Source of the DNA: Nannochloris sp. 'desiccata'
Taxonomy: Eukaryota; Chlorophyta; Trebouxiophyceae; Chlorellales; Chlorellaceae
Length of the DNA stretch: 64,000 nt
Reading direction: 5' to 3'
Assembly (NCBI GenBank): GCA_019044685.2
Contig: JAGTXX020000011.1
Coordinates: 1,054,001-1,118,000 of the forward strand
Part shown: one piece after another, positions 33,330-44,389 of the stretch
Layout: each line of letters begins with the position of its first letter
How positions within the stretch are numbered: position 1 is the stretch's first letter
The notes under the pieces: model-generated
What the model was told of the DNA's origin: nothing
The model's input: only the letters and a program-made list of their open reading frames with translations
Databases searched by the model: none
Program-made: the position numbers and the translations under genes

Positions 33330-34343
33330 ATGTCTGTTGCCAGCTTCCCCAGCGCAGCTTTCAGAGCAGCGCGCCCAACTATTACTCGCCAAGTGCGATG
33401 CTCGTCGGCAGGTGGACCTCCAACCAACCCTGCTGGGGCAGCCAGAGATTACAAAGTTGCACTTGTGACGGGCGGTAATACTGGCATCGGCTTCATCACT
33501 GCCCAAAGCCTCGCTAAAAAGGGCTACTACGTTGTCTTAGGTTGCAGAAACAAAGAGAAAGCTGAAGCAGCACGCGACCGTATAAACGCTGCTGTCCCCG
33601 GCAACCGTGGCGTTGAGGTAGCCACCTTTGATCTTGCAGACTTGGCGTCTGTTCAAGCGTGGGCAAGTCGTGCTCGTGACTTTGGGCTCCCTCTCGATGT
33701 ACTAGTAAACAACGCAGGTGTCATGGCCTGTCCAGAATTGAAGACTAAAGATGGTTTTGAGTATCAGCTTGGAGTCAACCACATGGGTCATTTCTTATTA
33801 ACTAATATGCTTCTACCATTGTTGACAAACCCGGAGCGCCCGTCGAGGATTGTCAACGTCTCTTCAGCGGCCCATATGTTTGGCCATATGAATTTTGACG
33901 ACTTACAAAGTACACAAAATTACGATGCATGGAGGGCATATGGTCAATCCAAACTTGCCAACGTGCTGTTTACCTATGAATTAGCCAAGCGGTTGCCGCC
34001 TGGAAGCAACACAGCAGTTAATTCTCTACACCCAGGAGTCGTAAATACTGAGCTCGGCAGATATTTATTACCAGAAAAGCCTGCATGGTGGCAATTGCCG
34101 TTATTAAATGGTCTTAAAGCGTTTACTTTATCACCCGAACAGGGGGCTGCAACGAGTATTTATTTGGCATCAAGTCCTGAAGTAGAGGGCGTCTCCGGGA
34201 AATATTTTGATAAATGTAAGCCTATTGTGAGTAGTAAAGAATCTTATGATCCAAAGGTCGCTGCAAAATTGTGGAATAGTAGTGCTGAGTTGGTTGAAGG
34301 AGCTCTTGGTGGAGCTGCAGTTAAAGATTTGATGACTGTTTAA
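33330..34343 (+). CDS. Short-chain dehydrogenase/reductase, RDH/TIC32-like, with organelle leader
   Basis: The chosen ATG gives 337 residues. The first 38 or so are Ser/Ala/Arg-rich and acid-free (MSVASFPSAAFRAAR), like a plastid transit peptide. The Rossmann core has the cofactor motif TGGNTGIG, NNAGVM, the catalytic Ser in NVSSAAH and the YGQSK Tyr-Lys pair, so the enzyme should be active with NADP(H). The LGVNHMGHFLLT segment and the C-terminal SGKYFDKCKP then LWNSSAEL match retinol-dehydrogenase-like/TIC32-type SDRs, and it lacks the NAAVYLPT-type segment of true protochlorophyllide reductase. Substrate unknown. It is divergent from POLD4. Confidence 0.85.
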   Translation: MSVASFPSAAFRAARPTITRQVRCSSAGGPPTNPAGAARDYKVALVTGGNTGIGFITAQSLAKKGYYVVLGCRNKEKAEAARDRINAAVPGNRGVEVATFDLADLASVQAWASRARDFGLPLDVLVNNAGVMACPELKTKDGFEYQLGVNHMGHFLLTNMLLPLLTNPERPSRIVNVSSAAHMFGHMNFDDLQSTQNYDAWRAYGQSKLANVLFTYELAKRLPPGSNTAVNSLHPGVVNTELGRYLLPEKPAWWQLPLLNGLKAFTLSPEQGAATSIYLASSPEVEGVSGKYFDKCKPIVSSKESYDPKVAAKLWNSSAELVEGALGGAAVKDLMTV

Positions 34344-34537
34344 TTATGGCTGAAAATCTCTAGACCTTGTTGATATATGTATGTAACGCTTGTTTGTTTT
34401 ATTGCTCGTGATCCAATTAGTGCTCTTCAGAAATTGGCTATTTAGAGTATCAAACTACAGTACTACACGTATAGTCTACATTACAGTACATCCGCAACCA
34501 AATACATATAATATCAACTTAATGCATCTTTGTTCTA

Positions 34538-35602
34538 CTACTCATAACTAAACTCTAAAAGTGGCGGTGGCTGCCTCTGCTCTTCTGGTAATATCGACCA
34601 ATTTGGAGACGCAGACGACCTCAGCCACCCAAAATCTTGCACATCTGCCCACTCTGTACCGCCTTGATCATCATTATCTTCTAAACCTTGTAAACTAAAA
34701 TGATTTGCTGCCTTTGGGTGGTCTAACAATGCCTCTGCCGCTCCGAGAGGAGCAAATCTGAGCCTTGTTGAAAATTCTATTATAGGCCCAGAGCGGACTT
34801 TTAAATAAAAATCACAGTTTTCAGCAGAATGAATCCTCACTTGCCGCGAAGATGCATATATTTTGCAGTCTATTAAGTTCTCTAAGTGGAGTGCGCCAGC
34901 TACAGGGCCGCCAATGAGAGTGCAGCGGGTTAGACCGTGAACAAATAAAGCGCCAAGAGGGCTTTGTAGGTGGATCGTACAATCTTCTAGATCAGCTAGT
35001 GTGACATCTTCACTTTCTTGAAAATCAAAAGATGTTCGGTGTATTGCTTGGCCACGCAGTCCGGAAATAATACGGCCACTTAGAGGTGCCGCGGCAGTGG
35101 CGGCGGCAGTGGTGGGGATAGCGGTCTTAGCAGCAGTGGTGCTTGAATTCTTCTTTAGTTTCGCTTCAGCTTCTCCCTCTGAAGAATTTAAAGTTGAAAC
35201 TACTGCTGGTTTCTTAGAGAAAGAAAACTTTTTGCGCGGCTGTTGAGTTTTCGTTGCTGTATCTAAGCTATCTTTAATCGACGCCACCGCCAATGAAGCG
35301 TTCCGTAGATCATAGGGGGGCAAGAAATAGGCTGCCGAAGCTACAGTTTGCTCTAGTTCAGATATTTTAGTTGCTAAAACGTGTCCTTTCTCTGGTTCGG
35401 CAATACCTCCTTCAGCGTAAGAATCTATGTCTGCACTCAGAGCTGCCTGCAGCTGACTGAAATTGTCAAGAAATGCTGCAGCAGATTCTGTGCCAAGCCC
35501 CGCTTCTTTCACCTCTTGATGGCGCTTCGCAGCGTCTGCTACGCGCTGCGCTTCACGGGCTTTCATCCGCTCAACTACTGCAGGTTGCTTCGCTTCGCCC
35601 AT
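34538..35602 (-). CDS. TBCC: Tubulin-binding cofactor C
   Basis: A single-exon protein of 354 residues. An N-terminal spectrin-like coiled-coil (about residues 1-120, beginning with ERMKAREAQR) is followed by a Lys/Ala/Thr-rich linker and the C-CAP/TBCC beta-helix (about 185-310). The beta-helix contains ALHLENLIDCKIYASSRQVR and IHSAENCDFYLKVRSGPIIE (cited as SSRQVRIHSAENCDFYL). The Arg in the QVRIH motif corresponds to the catalytic arginine finger that stimulates tubulin GTP hydrolysis. TBCC acts with cofactors D and E in the cytosol to release folded alpha/beta-tubulin. The architecture is complete. It fits with the ciliary gene elsewhere in the window. Confidence 0.88.
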   Translation of the reverse strand: MGEAKQPAVVERMKAREAQRVADAAKRHQEVKEAGLGTESAAAFLDNFSQLQAALSADIDSYAEGGIAEPEKGHVLATKISELEQTVASAAYFLPPYDLRNASLAVASIKDSLDTATKTQQPRKKFSFSKKPAVVSTLNSSEGEAEAKLKKNSSTTAAKTAIPTTAAATAAAPLSGRIISGLRGQAIHRTSFDFQESEDVTLADLEDCTIHLQSPLGALFVHGLTRCTLIGGPVAGALHLENLIDCKIYASSRQVRIHSAENCDFYLKVRSGPIIEFSTRLRFAPLGAAEALLDHPKAANHFSLQGLEDNDDQGGTEWADVQDFGWLRSSASPNWSILPEEQRQPPPLLEFSYE

Positions 35603-35865
35603 GTTTTTCTGATCTGGTAATGTGATCAGTCAAATTGGCGGTGAGTTCGAGGTAAAGATGGAGCTTTGGGAGCATCAAGGGCCTTATCTATTGCTTGGGA
35701 GATTTGAGATATGGGTGAATAAAATGAAATAGGCTGCTTGCGCGTAGATGAGAGCAATAAAACGAAACATGTCACGGTATGACCTTGTTCCTATTTCTTA
35801 GCTCTTATAGCCAGTTGATTGTAGAATGCAATATTAGATCTTTTTATTGCATACAAAAGCCGCGA

Positions 35866-36240
35866 ATGGAGGCCTCGGTGGGTGCTTTGAAGTTTCACTA
35901 GCATATGCATGTCTTTTGGAAACAGATGTCATGGACTGTATTTTAATCTCAACTTTACCTATTAATTTCTCTCTTTCGCAGTCAGAAACAACGAAGAAAC
36001 TCTCTCCGTGTGACGTTGCGGCATTAGAAAAGTGTCTAAAGGAGCACAAGGGTGATCATAAAAAGGTAATGGATTGAGAATGTTCTCACCGCCGCCGTTG
36101 TCAACTTCACCTAAGAGACGCATTGCCTTGCAGCATCCAAGCATCACAAAGGACTAACCTTTTCTTTTTTGATTCCTCTGCAGTGTATGGAAGAAGTCCA
36201 GGCGTTCCAAAAAACTTGCAGCAAACCTCTAAAGAAGTAA
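35866..36240 (+). CDS. 50-residue twin-cysteine (CHCH-like) mini-protein
   Basis: Three small exons (35866-35877, 35982-36065, 36184-36240) in phase 0, with GTGGGT/TCGCAG and GTAATG/TGCAG introns. The product has four cysteines in two helices: PCDVAALEKC (seven residues between) and CMEEVQAFQKTC (ten between). This resembles the twin CX(n)C proteins of the mitochondrial intermembrane space, although the spacing is not the standard nine. Similar small PCD-containing proteins occur in plants. The stop lies 33 nt before the next start codon on the same strand, so the two may share an mRNA. The 4-codon first exon is the weakest part of the model. Confidence 0.7.
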
Positions 36241-36273
36241 TAGTCCGACATTGATAATTTCGAAACGGGGATA

Positions 36274-37176
36274 ATGAATCCGGCCTTTGTTGATGATGTC
36301 TGCTCCACACTACAGACTGGCGTTGAGATAGTCCGCTCGGCCTCTGACGCCTCAGCCCCACCCCCTTCACGTGATACTGTCGCTGCTGTAGCAGAAGGAG
36401 TAAAATCTGAAGCAGCAAAGGTGGGGTATATGTTCAGTCAAAAGAATCTGCCAGAGAGCGTTGCTGGAGAATCCTTAATAGCAGGTTTAAGAGACACTGT
36501 AACAACTCTATGCATGCTTTTTGCTGCCGCAGCTTCTGGAGGTGGTCCTTCGCTTCGTAAATCCTTAGAAGATACGATCAATAAGGTAATTGAACCAATT
36601 ATAGAATTAATCAAAGCCGTGGCTGCTGCACACTTGGCAGATCCCCAACCGGCGGCAGCAGCAGCGGTACCTCAACGTGCTGGTTTAGTTATGGAACGAT
36701 GCGACATTGCAGCAAAAGCTCCATTAGATGATCGTACTGCAATAGGACGAGCATTAACCTCTGTTGCACGGCAACTAGCAGATGCTGCTTCGGAGCTAGC
36801 TGAGGAACTCGCAGGTGACAACGATGGCATTGAAAATGATCAAAAAGAAGTAATCAGCGCCGCTTTGCATGTAATCCAAGCAGCAGGAAATGTAATACGT
36901 GCTACTATGAGAGAATTACTCTCTGTAGATGCTTCTCCCAATCAAAATGGCGAGGTGTGGGAAAGTATTTTATTTCATGGAAAACAGCTTGCTGGAGCTG
37001 TTGATGATTTAGCAATTGCATCGTATAGTTCTGAGGACAAAGAAGATGTACGCGGATCTGCTGAAGCGGTGGTGACGGGATGTCAGTTAATAGCGGAAGA
37101 GGTAACAGGGGAAGCAGTGAGTGAAAGGGTGGCGGCGGTGGAGGAAGCGGGAGAAAAATTGATGAGTTTAGTGTGA
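36274..37176 (+). CDS. GCIP/cyclin-D1-binding-protein-like helical protein
   Basis: A single ORF of 300 residues, almost entirely alpha-helical, with alternating Ala-rich amphipathic helices and few aromatic residues. Features such as the SLIAGLRDTVTTLCMLF segment, AAGNVIRATMRELL and DDLAIASYSSEDKEDV suggest the GCIP (CCNDBP1) fold, a vinculin/alpha-catenin-like helical bundle found in plants and animals. In animals it binds D-type cyclins and helix-loop-helix factors. In this organism the role is unknown. It lies 33 nt after the twin-cysteine ORF with no room for a separate promoter. Confidence 0.6.
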   Translation: MNPAFVDDVCSTLQTGVEIVRSASDASAPPPSRDTVAAVAEGVKSEAAKVGYMFSQKNLPESVAGESLIAGLRDTVTTLCMLFAAAASGGGPSLRKSLEDTINKVIEPIIELIKAVAAAHLADPQPAAAAAVPQRAGLVMERCDIAAKAPLDDRTAIGRALTSVARQLADAASELAEELAGDNDGIENDQKEVISAALHVIQAAGNVIRATMRELLSVDASPNQNGEVWESILFHGKQLAGAVDDLAIASYSSEDKEDVRGSAEAVVTGCQLIAEEVTGEAVSERVAAVEEAGEKLMSLV

Positions 37177-37391
37177 TTATGTTGATTGGTTTTAGTAGTG
37201 ACGAATTATATCGTCTACATGTAAGGTATATTTGGTATGCGTTGGACATCGCTGTCCTAATTATAGGAATTTAATTGACTTATCATGACAAGCAAACCAA
37301 TGCTCTGTCGAGAGTCGGCGCCCAAAGCAGGAGAAAGCAGGCTAAAATCTTACTCCTGCAGCTAAGCTGGCATAAAATAAAATTTGACGAA

Positions 37392-37858
37392 ATGATGAAC
37401 AAGGCGAAAATCTTCAAGCTGGCAAAAGGCTTTAGAGGCCGGGCTAAGAATTGCATAAGAATTTCTAGGGAAAGAGTAGAGAAAAGTTTGCAATATGCAT
37501 TTAGAGATAGAAGAGTGAAGAAGAGAGAAATGCGATCATTATGGATCACACGAATTAGCGCCGGATCAAGGCAGTATGGGGTGAGTAGCGCTGCACTCAT
37601 TTAAAGTTGATTTTTAAATGACTTTGATGGGGTGGCCAAACCTCTCTCTTTTTGTTCTTACAAGTTTATGGCACATGATTCACCTCGCCAATACCTTATA
37701 CTACCCTGCAGATTAAATATTCTCAATTAATTCACGGTCTACAGCATGAGAATATTCAAGTAAACCGCAAAATGTTGGCGGAGCTGGCGGCGAATGAGCC
37801 ATACAGCTTCAAGGCCCTTGTGGACCAAGTTAGATTCATGAAGGGACCGTCAGCATGA
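37392..37858 (+). CDS. Mitochondrial ribosomal protein bL20m
   Basis: Two exons (37392-37580 and 37712-37858) joined in phase 0 give 111 residues. [34 protein letters not shown] and [15 protein letters not shown] elements (here [11 protein letters not shown]) are the bL20 signature, and the C-terminal exon supplies [20 protein letters not shown]. bL20 binds 23S-type rRNA early in large-subunit assembly. Since plastids normally encode their own rpl20, the nuclear copy is most likely mitochondrial. The frame is open upstream of the chosen tandem ATGs to about 37275, so a short extension or leader exon is possible. Confidence 0.88.
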
Positions 37859-37994
37859 TTATGCTGACAGTAATGATTTCAAAAGTTACTATATAAATGC
37901 ATGCTTACCTTTATTATTTCGTTCTTAACGTTATTTACTTTCCTACCTATGTTTTACCGCTGCTTTACAAATTATTATGTTCAAGAAATAAGAT

Positions 37995-40718
37995 TTAAGA
38001 ACCCGGCAAGCCACGGCCTCCTCCTCCTCCTAACATTGTCACAGCTGCAAGGGCAGCTTTATGCGCCTTGGCACTACCAGAACGTGGCCTTTCTAGTGTT
38101 GCTTCTCTCAAGCCGCTTTTCAAAGGACTGCTGCTCCGACTCTCTCCTCCCTTCCCTCCTTGTTCAGCATCTTCGAGAGCTTGCATCGCATACTTAAAAC
38201 TCCATCTCGCTCCACTCGCATTAGTAATAGCTCTGCCCGTCATTTCACCAGGCAAGGCCTCCAAAGTTTTTACCGCAACCCGCAGAGCTCTCAAGGAATC
38301 TTGGCATTGCTGCCTTCGAACAGCCACGTCTTCTCTCTCAGCCATCAACTCGCCAAGCAAATCTTCACGATATAGAGATCGAATCAAGTGCTGTTGTAAA
38401 GCGCGACGGGTAGCTCCAACTAAGAAATTCATTACCGCCTTGGGAACAGCATCTTGTAAATTCTTTCTCACGATATCGAAATACGAGTCTACAAGGACAC
38501 GTGTTACTTCAACCTGGACACCTTCTTGATCACTGGCTGCTCTGGGAACCTTCAGTGTAGGCGCAGGTCGTTGAAGAACGTTTTCACCGGAGGGGCTACC
38601 TATGTGGCCACCACCACCACCACCTCCATTGCCAGCGGTATCAACAGAACCTCCCCCGCGCGCAAACCAATTCGAAAACCAGCCTTTATGAGCATCATAT
38701 TCATCATATGAAGCAGAAGCCGACGAGTTCTCTTTCGCGCTGAGCAACTCTTCTGGTCTAAATAACTCTGGCTGGGTCGGACGTGCCGCCATCTTCGCAG
38801 CAGCAGCTAACCCATTCGGTGAAGAAGTAGAAACAGGGTGGGCTTTAGGAATAGCTTTGTGATGACCAGAAGCGCTTTTTGGTCGGTGTGCTGGCACAGC
38901 GTCGTCATCTCCGCTGATATTGCCAGACCCTCCACGCCGGCCGAGCACCTCGGCAATAGCTCTATTGCCCCCAATAAACTGTGGATGGCTGGTATTAATA
39001 TACGCCAGCTCACATGCTACTAAATTACGAATCATATGCTCTGCAGGGCTCGAACCAGAGTTTACAAGGTCCTCCACGGCTTCCGACAATACGGTCTGTA
39101 AAGTAGGAAAGCGGCCAACTTCTGGGGGAACACACTGAGCTGCAATACGGAGCAACTCGGCGTGTACAAACTCTTTGCATTGCAAAGCTGGAGAGAGAAG
39201 ACGTTCAATAGCACGGCGAACTAGCAGCTCAAAGGGTGCTTCAGGAATTAACAGCGAGCCTTTGATTCCACCGCTGTTTTTTATTGCAGTGCGAACATCT
39301 TCATCTGAGAGCTCTGCTGTAGGATCTAAAGCATCTAAACCAGAGCTGAAAATGTCTAAAAAGATGTGTCTGATACGTGCACCACCAGCTAATTCAGTAA
39401 TAGGCAAATGATCACCATGACCGTCCAGCATCGCAGCAAAGCGTGCAGCATAACTATCTAAAATAGAAAGCAATAGCGCTCCACGTGCTGCTCCAGTACT
39501 CCCTGGTGGAGCATCACCAAGCATGCGTAACTCACGCCTCCGGCATGATGCTGCATCTTCCAAGCGACTACGCAAAGTTGGCAATGCTTCTCTTATATGG
39601 CACACCAAGATGCCGTTGAGCACTCGAGCTAGGGTAGCAACACCGCAACTGTTTGCAACAGCAGCATACTCTGACCGACATTGGAAGAAATTCCGTTCAC
39701 TTTCTCTTGCTTCCCCCATACTACGGCGCTGTGTAATATCTTCTTGGCTGCGAAGTACAACTCCGACATAACCCAACCGCAGCGGTACAATTTCATTTCT
39801 AAGTGCAGCTGCTGCATCTGTACCTCGGTCCATAATATCAAGTTTAGTGAGGACACCTATGGTGCGTACTCCCTCAGGATCTGCTTGTTTAGCAAGGTCT
39901 AAAGCATCAGAAGAGGCCAAGTCTTGGTTGGCCGGTGAGACGGCCAAAATGATACAGGATGGTGAAGAGACATAGTTTAATATGAGCGTACGCAATTTAG
40001 CTTCAATATCAGCTGGTTGATCACCAACAGGTACACGTGTTATTCCAGGGAGATCTACTAATGTCATTGTCAAGACGTTGGGAGAATGTATTTTCAATCG
40101 AATGGGCTTTTCAGAAACGCCCTTGTTTGATCCCACGAGTCTTTCTGTTTCTGCTGATATTTCATGGCGAATACGGTCGAAATCGTGGAAACGTTTGCCT
40201 GGGAGGTGTAGAAATTCTCCCCATTCTGCATGCTGGCCTTCTCTGGGGGTTGTTTTTACCAACTGGAGGATGAGCGGGCGGCGGGTGACAATGTTGGAGC
40301 CCCTGGGCAGAAAATCACGACCGACCTGCAGTTGATAGGGGAAAATGTAATTTAATATGAGTTTAAAATAATTTTTTACTTGCGTATGATCAGTGAATTT
40401 GGCTTTTATATAGTGAGCAAACTTACCAAGGCTTCAAGGACGCTCGACTTGCCGCTGCTCTGACTTCCAACAACAGCGACTTGGGGCAAATCCAGCCTCA
40501 CATCAGGGCTAATCTGCAATAAAAGAATTTTTAAAAAGTAATATCACGCACCAAAAGGCCGCAAAGGTAAAAAACCTTGTTCCGTCGCGAGGCAGGTGAA
40601 GTTGGGATTCAATTCCAACTATTTTAGCGCTGCGTACCTGGCTGAAAATATCTTGCAGCTTATTTATAATTGGTATTATTGTTTGCCCTAACGTCTCATC
40701 ATATTTTTGTCTCGCCAT
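37995..40718 (-). CDS. Dynamin-related GTPase (DRP1/DRP3-like)
   Basis: Three exons (40638-40718, 40427-40513, 37995-40325), all phase 0, give 832 residues. The GTPase domain has GSQSSGKSS (P-loop), the switch I region PRGSNIVTRRPL, DLPGIT and TKLDIMD. The G5-type motif reads VVLRSQEDI, with Leu where dynamins usually have Asn. The stalk includes AEHMIRNLVACELAYINTSHP. A Gly/Ser-rich variable loop of about 170 residues takes the place of a PH domain. The GTPase effector region (VLVDSYFDIVRKNLQDAVPK) follows, then a Gly-rich tail of about 70 residues. This is the layout of mitochondrial/peroxisomal fission dynamins. A plastid role cannot be excluded. Confidence 0.88.
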
Positions 40719-41297
40719 TGAGGTAGACTGCAAAAGTATTTTCTCAACAACCTTGGCTGAAGATCTGGGGAATCGGCGAGGAATGAGCAAGTATCTCTTG
40801 CTTACAGTCTTTGTAACTAGCAATTAATTGTTCGAATAAATATTATAATTGCCGGATACAGCTGCCGATACAGGTTTAAGCAAAAAACAATCCAGAGGCT
40901 TCTTTCTACACCTCTAAACTTTTTTTTGGATTTGCCGGCCTGTCTTTCTCTACTTCACTTGTAGCTTATCTATTCCAAATCTACTCTTCTATTATCTTTA
41001 CACGTTTATACTTAGCTAATGCTACTAAGATCAAGGTTAGGTGCAGGTTACTTGGTTTATTCAACTAGCCAGACAACTAAGATAAGCACTCTCCGCCAAA
41101 ATGAAAAAAAAACGTAAAGACGAAAACGCAAAACACAAAAGAATCAAACAGACACAGCATGAAAATTAAAACATCGCGTCTTTTCATAAACGCACAAAAT
41201 CAGATGGTAGGTAGAAAGGGCGGTGGTTATAGAAGAAGGGCACATGCTGCTGCCGCCATAAAAAATTTATAAACTTGAAAGGAAAAAATTCGAGAGC
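40719..41297 (+). other. Intergenic, AT-rich
   Basis: About 580 nt between the dynamin start and the cysteine oxidase stop. It contains poly-A and poly-T runs. It should include the dynamin promoter and the neighbouring 3' UTR. No further feature seen. Confidence 0.5.
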
Positions 41298-42414
41298 TTA
41301 ATGGCTTTCTAAAGTATTCTTTGATCCTGTATTGGTACTCAAATGCGAGTTTTCAAGTTTATTCGTCAATGCTGTCGTTTTCGCTGCTTGCTCAGCGCTG
41401 CTGCCGTCATCACCCGACGGGTCTCCAGGTGGTGTCACGCTTCGTGGACTACCAGCACTCCCCCCACTGCTCCAGCTCGGCGTCGTCGTATCATAGCCTT
41501 CATCACCATGGTGTGACTCACTCGATAACCGTTTCTGACGTGAGGTAGCATCAACGGGAAGACCGTGGTATTGCTCACTGGTAATCACAAAATTTTCAGG
41601 AGGGTCGCACTCCTCAAGTAAAGTATTTACACCAGGATCGAAGGCAGTGCTTGTAGTTGAAGCTGTTGTTATTGTTCTATAATAGGTGCAATCCCTCCCA
41701 TCTTCCGTTGAGTAAGGAGGAGATAGTAAATCTAAAACTGCACAGTCAGTCATTGCTTTGAATTGGTGAATGTTTCCACCGTGGGTTGGGAACAGAGACA
41801 TGGGCGCGTCTTCTGCAGTAAAGTTTCTATCGTGCACCGTGATTGCCCCTTTTGCAAGGGATGACGGGTCTTTTAGGTCGTAAGATTGCACGTGCATGGT
41901 TCCATAAAGCACCCGAGAGAAGACTGTCATGCCAGGGTGGTTGTGGAGAGGAATCTCTGCATTCGCCGGAAGGCAAAAAATGCCAAGAGAGAATTTTGGA
42001 TCTTCATAAATGTGCAGGTATCTAATTTCAGAGCCAGTACTAGATGGTTTAAAGGGGTTCTTTTGGGCAAAATCAGGGGTAGAATTTGTGGCGTGGGTGT
42101 AGGGTGAAGCTCCAGAAAAGCCATTTTGTTGCAATTCTATTCCAAGCTCGCTCAACGGCACAAGCGCTGCAACGAAGAGAGAAGGAACAAATAAGAGGCG
42201 GTTAATTTACAACTTGCTCAAGATACCATAATAAAAGATAAGCATATTGATAATATAGGAGAAAAACAAAGTGCGTGGGAAAACAAGCCAGTAACTTACC
42301 TAGAGCCTGCCTGAGCGCCTCCGCTTGCTGCAGTGAAGGAGGACGATCCCCCCCAAACGTGGCTTCCGCCAGATCCCAGAGCAGCTGCAGCTGCGTGCGT
42401 TTCGTTGAAGTCAT
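41298..42414 (-). CDS. PCO: Plant cysteine oxidase / thiol dioxygenase (PCO/ADO)
   Basis: Two exons (42300-42414, 41298-42166), phase 1, give 327 residues. The cupin core shows IPLHNHPGMTVFSRVLYGTM with two iron-binding His, and GGNIHQF with the third, then AVLDLLSPPYS and CTYY. These are hallmarks of the PCO/ADO family. In plants PCOs oxidise the N-terminal Cys of ERF-VII factors to couple oxygen to N-degron turnover. In animals ADO does the same for RGS proteins. The 90-residue Ser/Gly-rich C-terminal tail is extra. No PCO substrate is visible in this window. Confidence 0.87.
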
Positions 42415-42883
42415 CCTCTCGCTATGCTTTGGTGCGAAACTTCTGGCAGAGCGATAGGAGAGGTTCAATGGACGCTTAAAAACTTTGCGTAATGTTGCGT
42501 TTCGCATAAACTACGCGTCCTCTGCACTTGAGGAGGCTACACGACCAGTCGTCTAAATTAATCAAACAGTTAAATGTTATGCAGATATTGCCAGGGTCAG
42601 AACACGGGCTTTAAGCGGGTCAAAGGACCGACGAAGCAAAATTGAACATGAGCTAAAATGTAGATAAAAGGTATTTAGAAGTGGTGGAGATCCTTTTATA
42701 GTTGTCAAACTAAACCTAGAATCTGGTATATATTAGTCAATGAATTGAGAGGGTCACCTCTTAGTTTTATGACGTAGCTACCCGGCATGAAGTTCACGTC
42801 GCCTACTCGACAACTTTCAAATTTTGGATTGTAGGCTGGAATAGCTTAATCAATTTGAAGTTCTTGATTGTGTTACAAGAGGT
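42415..42883 (+). other. Intergenic, no feature seen
   Basis: About 470 nt between the cysteine oxidase start and the stop of the RNA cyclase gene, both on the minus strand. It should hold the oxidase promoter. No ORF or RNA signature is seen. Confidence 0.5.
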
Positions 42884-44232
42884 TCAACCGGTATCATTAT
42901 CGGTAACACCAACAGCAGATATCCCTGCTCCTTGGCATGAAATGCTCCACAATCCCCCGTTCCCTTCTTTCAATTCCCTAACGTCAAATTTTGCCGTCGT
43001 TAAGATTTCCGCAACTGCGACCGCTGTCCGCGTATGCAGGGTAGGTTCCCTCGCTATTACTTCAGATCTGCCGTCAGCCAAGGCCATAAAAATAACTAAT
43101 TGATCCATTAAATGGTCATCTACACACGCTTCGCTATTGAAAATTAAATCCATTAACTCATCTGCTGCTCCCCGAGCCACATCCTCTGCAGAGACACCAC
43201 GCTCCCCAAGGCCAGTAGCTCCAAGAAGACAGCCAGTTGAAGATTTAGCCACAAGAATAATGCCGCATCCATCCCCAAATGCTCGTTCAGGCGGTTCGTG
43301 AACGCAAGTTTTATTTATTTTTATACTTCTATCTGTGAGTGGAAAATCCGCGAATGCAGCGGTGATTTCGGCAACCCGTGTTCCTACTATTTTCTCAGCT
43401 GTAGCCACCATTCGCTCTCCAACGCTATGTTTTACTTTACCAGCAGTGAAAACGCTTATCAGTATCTCTTCGACATCGCCACGGGAAGTAATACAGATAG
43501 AAGGAAGACCAGAGCTTTTTACCCGCAATGAATTTACTTTTAAACTAACCAACCCTTGACCACGTGGGAAGAACCCTCTCCTGACTAAATTTAGACTCGC
43601 ATCAATGTGCAAATGTTGTCTTAATGTAGGTATTAATACCCGTTGCAGGTATTCAATAGGCGGAGCCATTGCCGCATCGGTGCCGCCTTTTAGTTGTATC
43701 TCGTTATTTTCTACAGATTCCTCTTGATTTTGTTGGTCTGAATAAAGAAGGCAAGGTAAAGCTACTTGGGCCAACAGCATGCAGCTCCCTGCAGTACCAG
43801 TGTCTGCGACGAGAGGGCCGCCCCGTAGTTGGTGCCCTGGCAAAAAGGTGACTTCTGTTGAGCCAACCGAGGCTCCCAGCAAGGTACTACCTTCTGAAAG
43901 AGAATTGATCATTTGTAGACCTGTGAGGTGTTGTGGTCGGAGGCCTGGCTTTGTGCGCTTGGCTCTAATATTGTCAATAGTAATGGCGGTGCCTGTGATT
44001 GCTGATAAAGAAGCGGCATTTCGTAGAATTTGTCCACCTCCTTCCAACAGGCTACCTATAGGTAATAGCGACTGTTACTTAGTCATGAATGAATTAAGGG
44101 GTCCTGCATTTGATAAAAGAGAAACAACTTGCCATCTATTTTCTTCACAAGATGATGGACTGCATCTGTCTGTTTCGGAGAGCTTTGGGATGGCACCTCC
44201 ATCCTCAGTCGTTTGGGATTCATATTTGCCAT
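42884..44232 (-). CDS. RTCA: RNA 3'-terminal phosphate cyclase
   Basis: Two exons: 44133-44232 and 42884-44055. The intron has a non-canonical GC donor (GATG|GCAAGT) and an ATAG acceptor. Joining them in phase 1 yields KKIDGSLLEGGGQILRN, the conserved family start, and 423 residues in all. GLRPQHLTGL, ADTGTAGSC and RRGFFPRGQG are present. His in the EPTLHTRTAV segment aligns with the adenylated nucleophile of RtcA, which RCL1-type relatives lack, so this is the catalytic cyclase. It converts RNA 3'-phosphate to a 2',3'-cyclic phosphate. The 30-residue N-terminal extension is not in bacterial enzymes. It shares a 157-nt divergent promoter region with psuG. Confidence 0.92.
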
Positions 44233-44389
44233 TGTATTAAATAATGAGATCGCTGTCCGAATCTAGAGGTTATTATAACACAACTTTTCAAAAATCATTG
44301 GTCACGGGTTTCGGCATAAAATGAAAGTATTTAACCACTTCCGGCCAGATAAACATATATTTAAATCAACAGCAAAAACTTAAGAGCCC

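Noticed and set aside
33330..34343. Protochlorophyllide oxidoreductase, which would prove photosynthesis
   Set aside because: The motifs (NNAGVM, LGVNHMGHF, C-terminal LWNSSAEL) fit retinol-dehydrogenase/TIC32-like SDRs better than POR.
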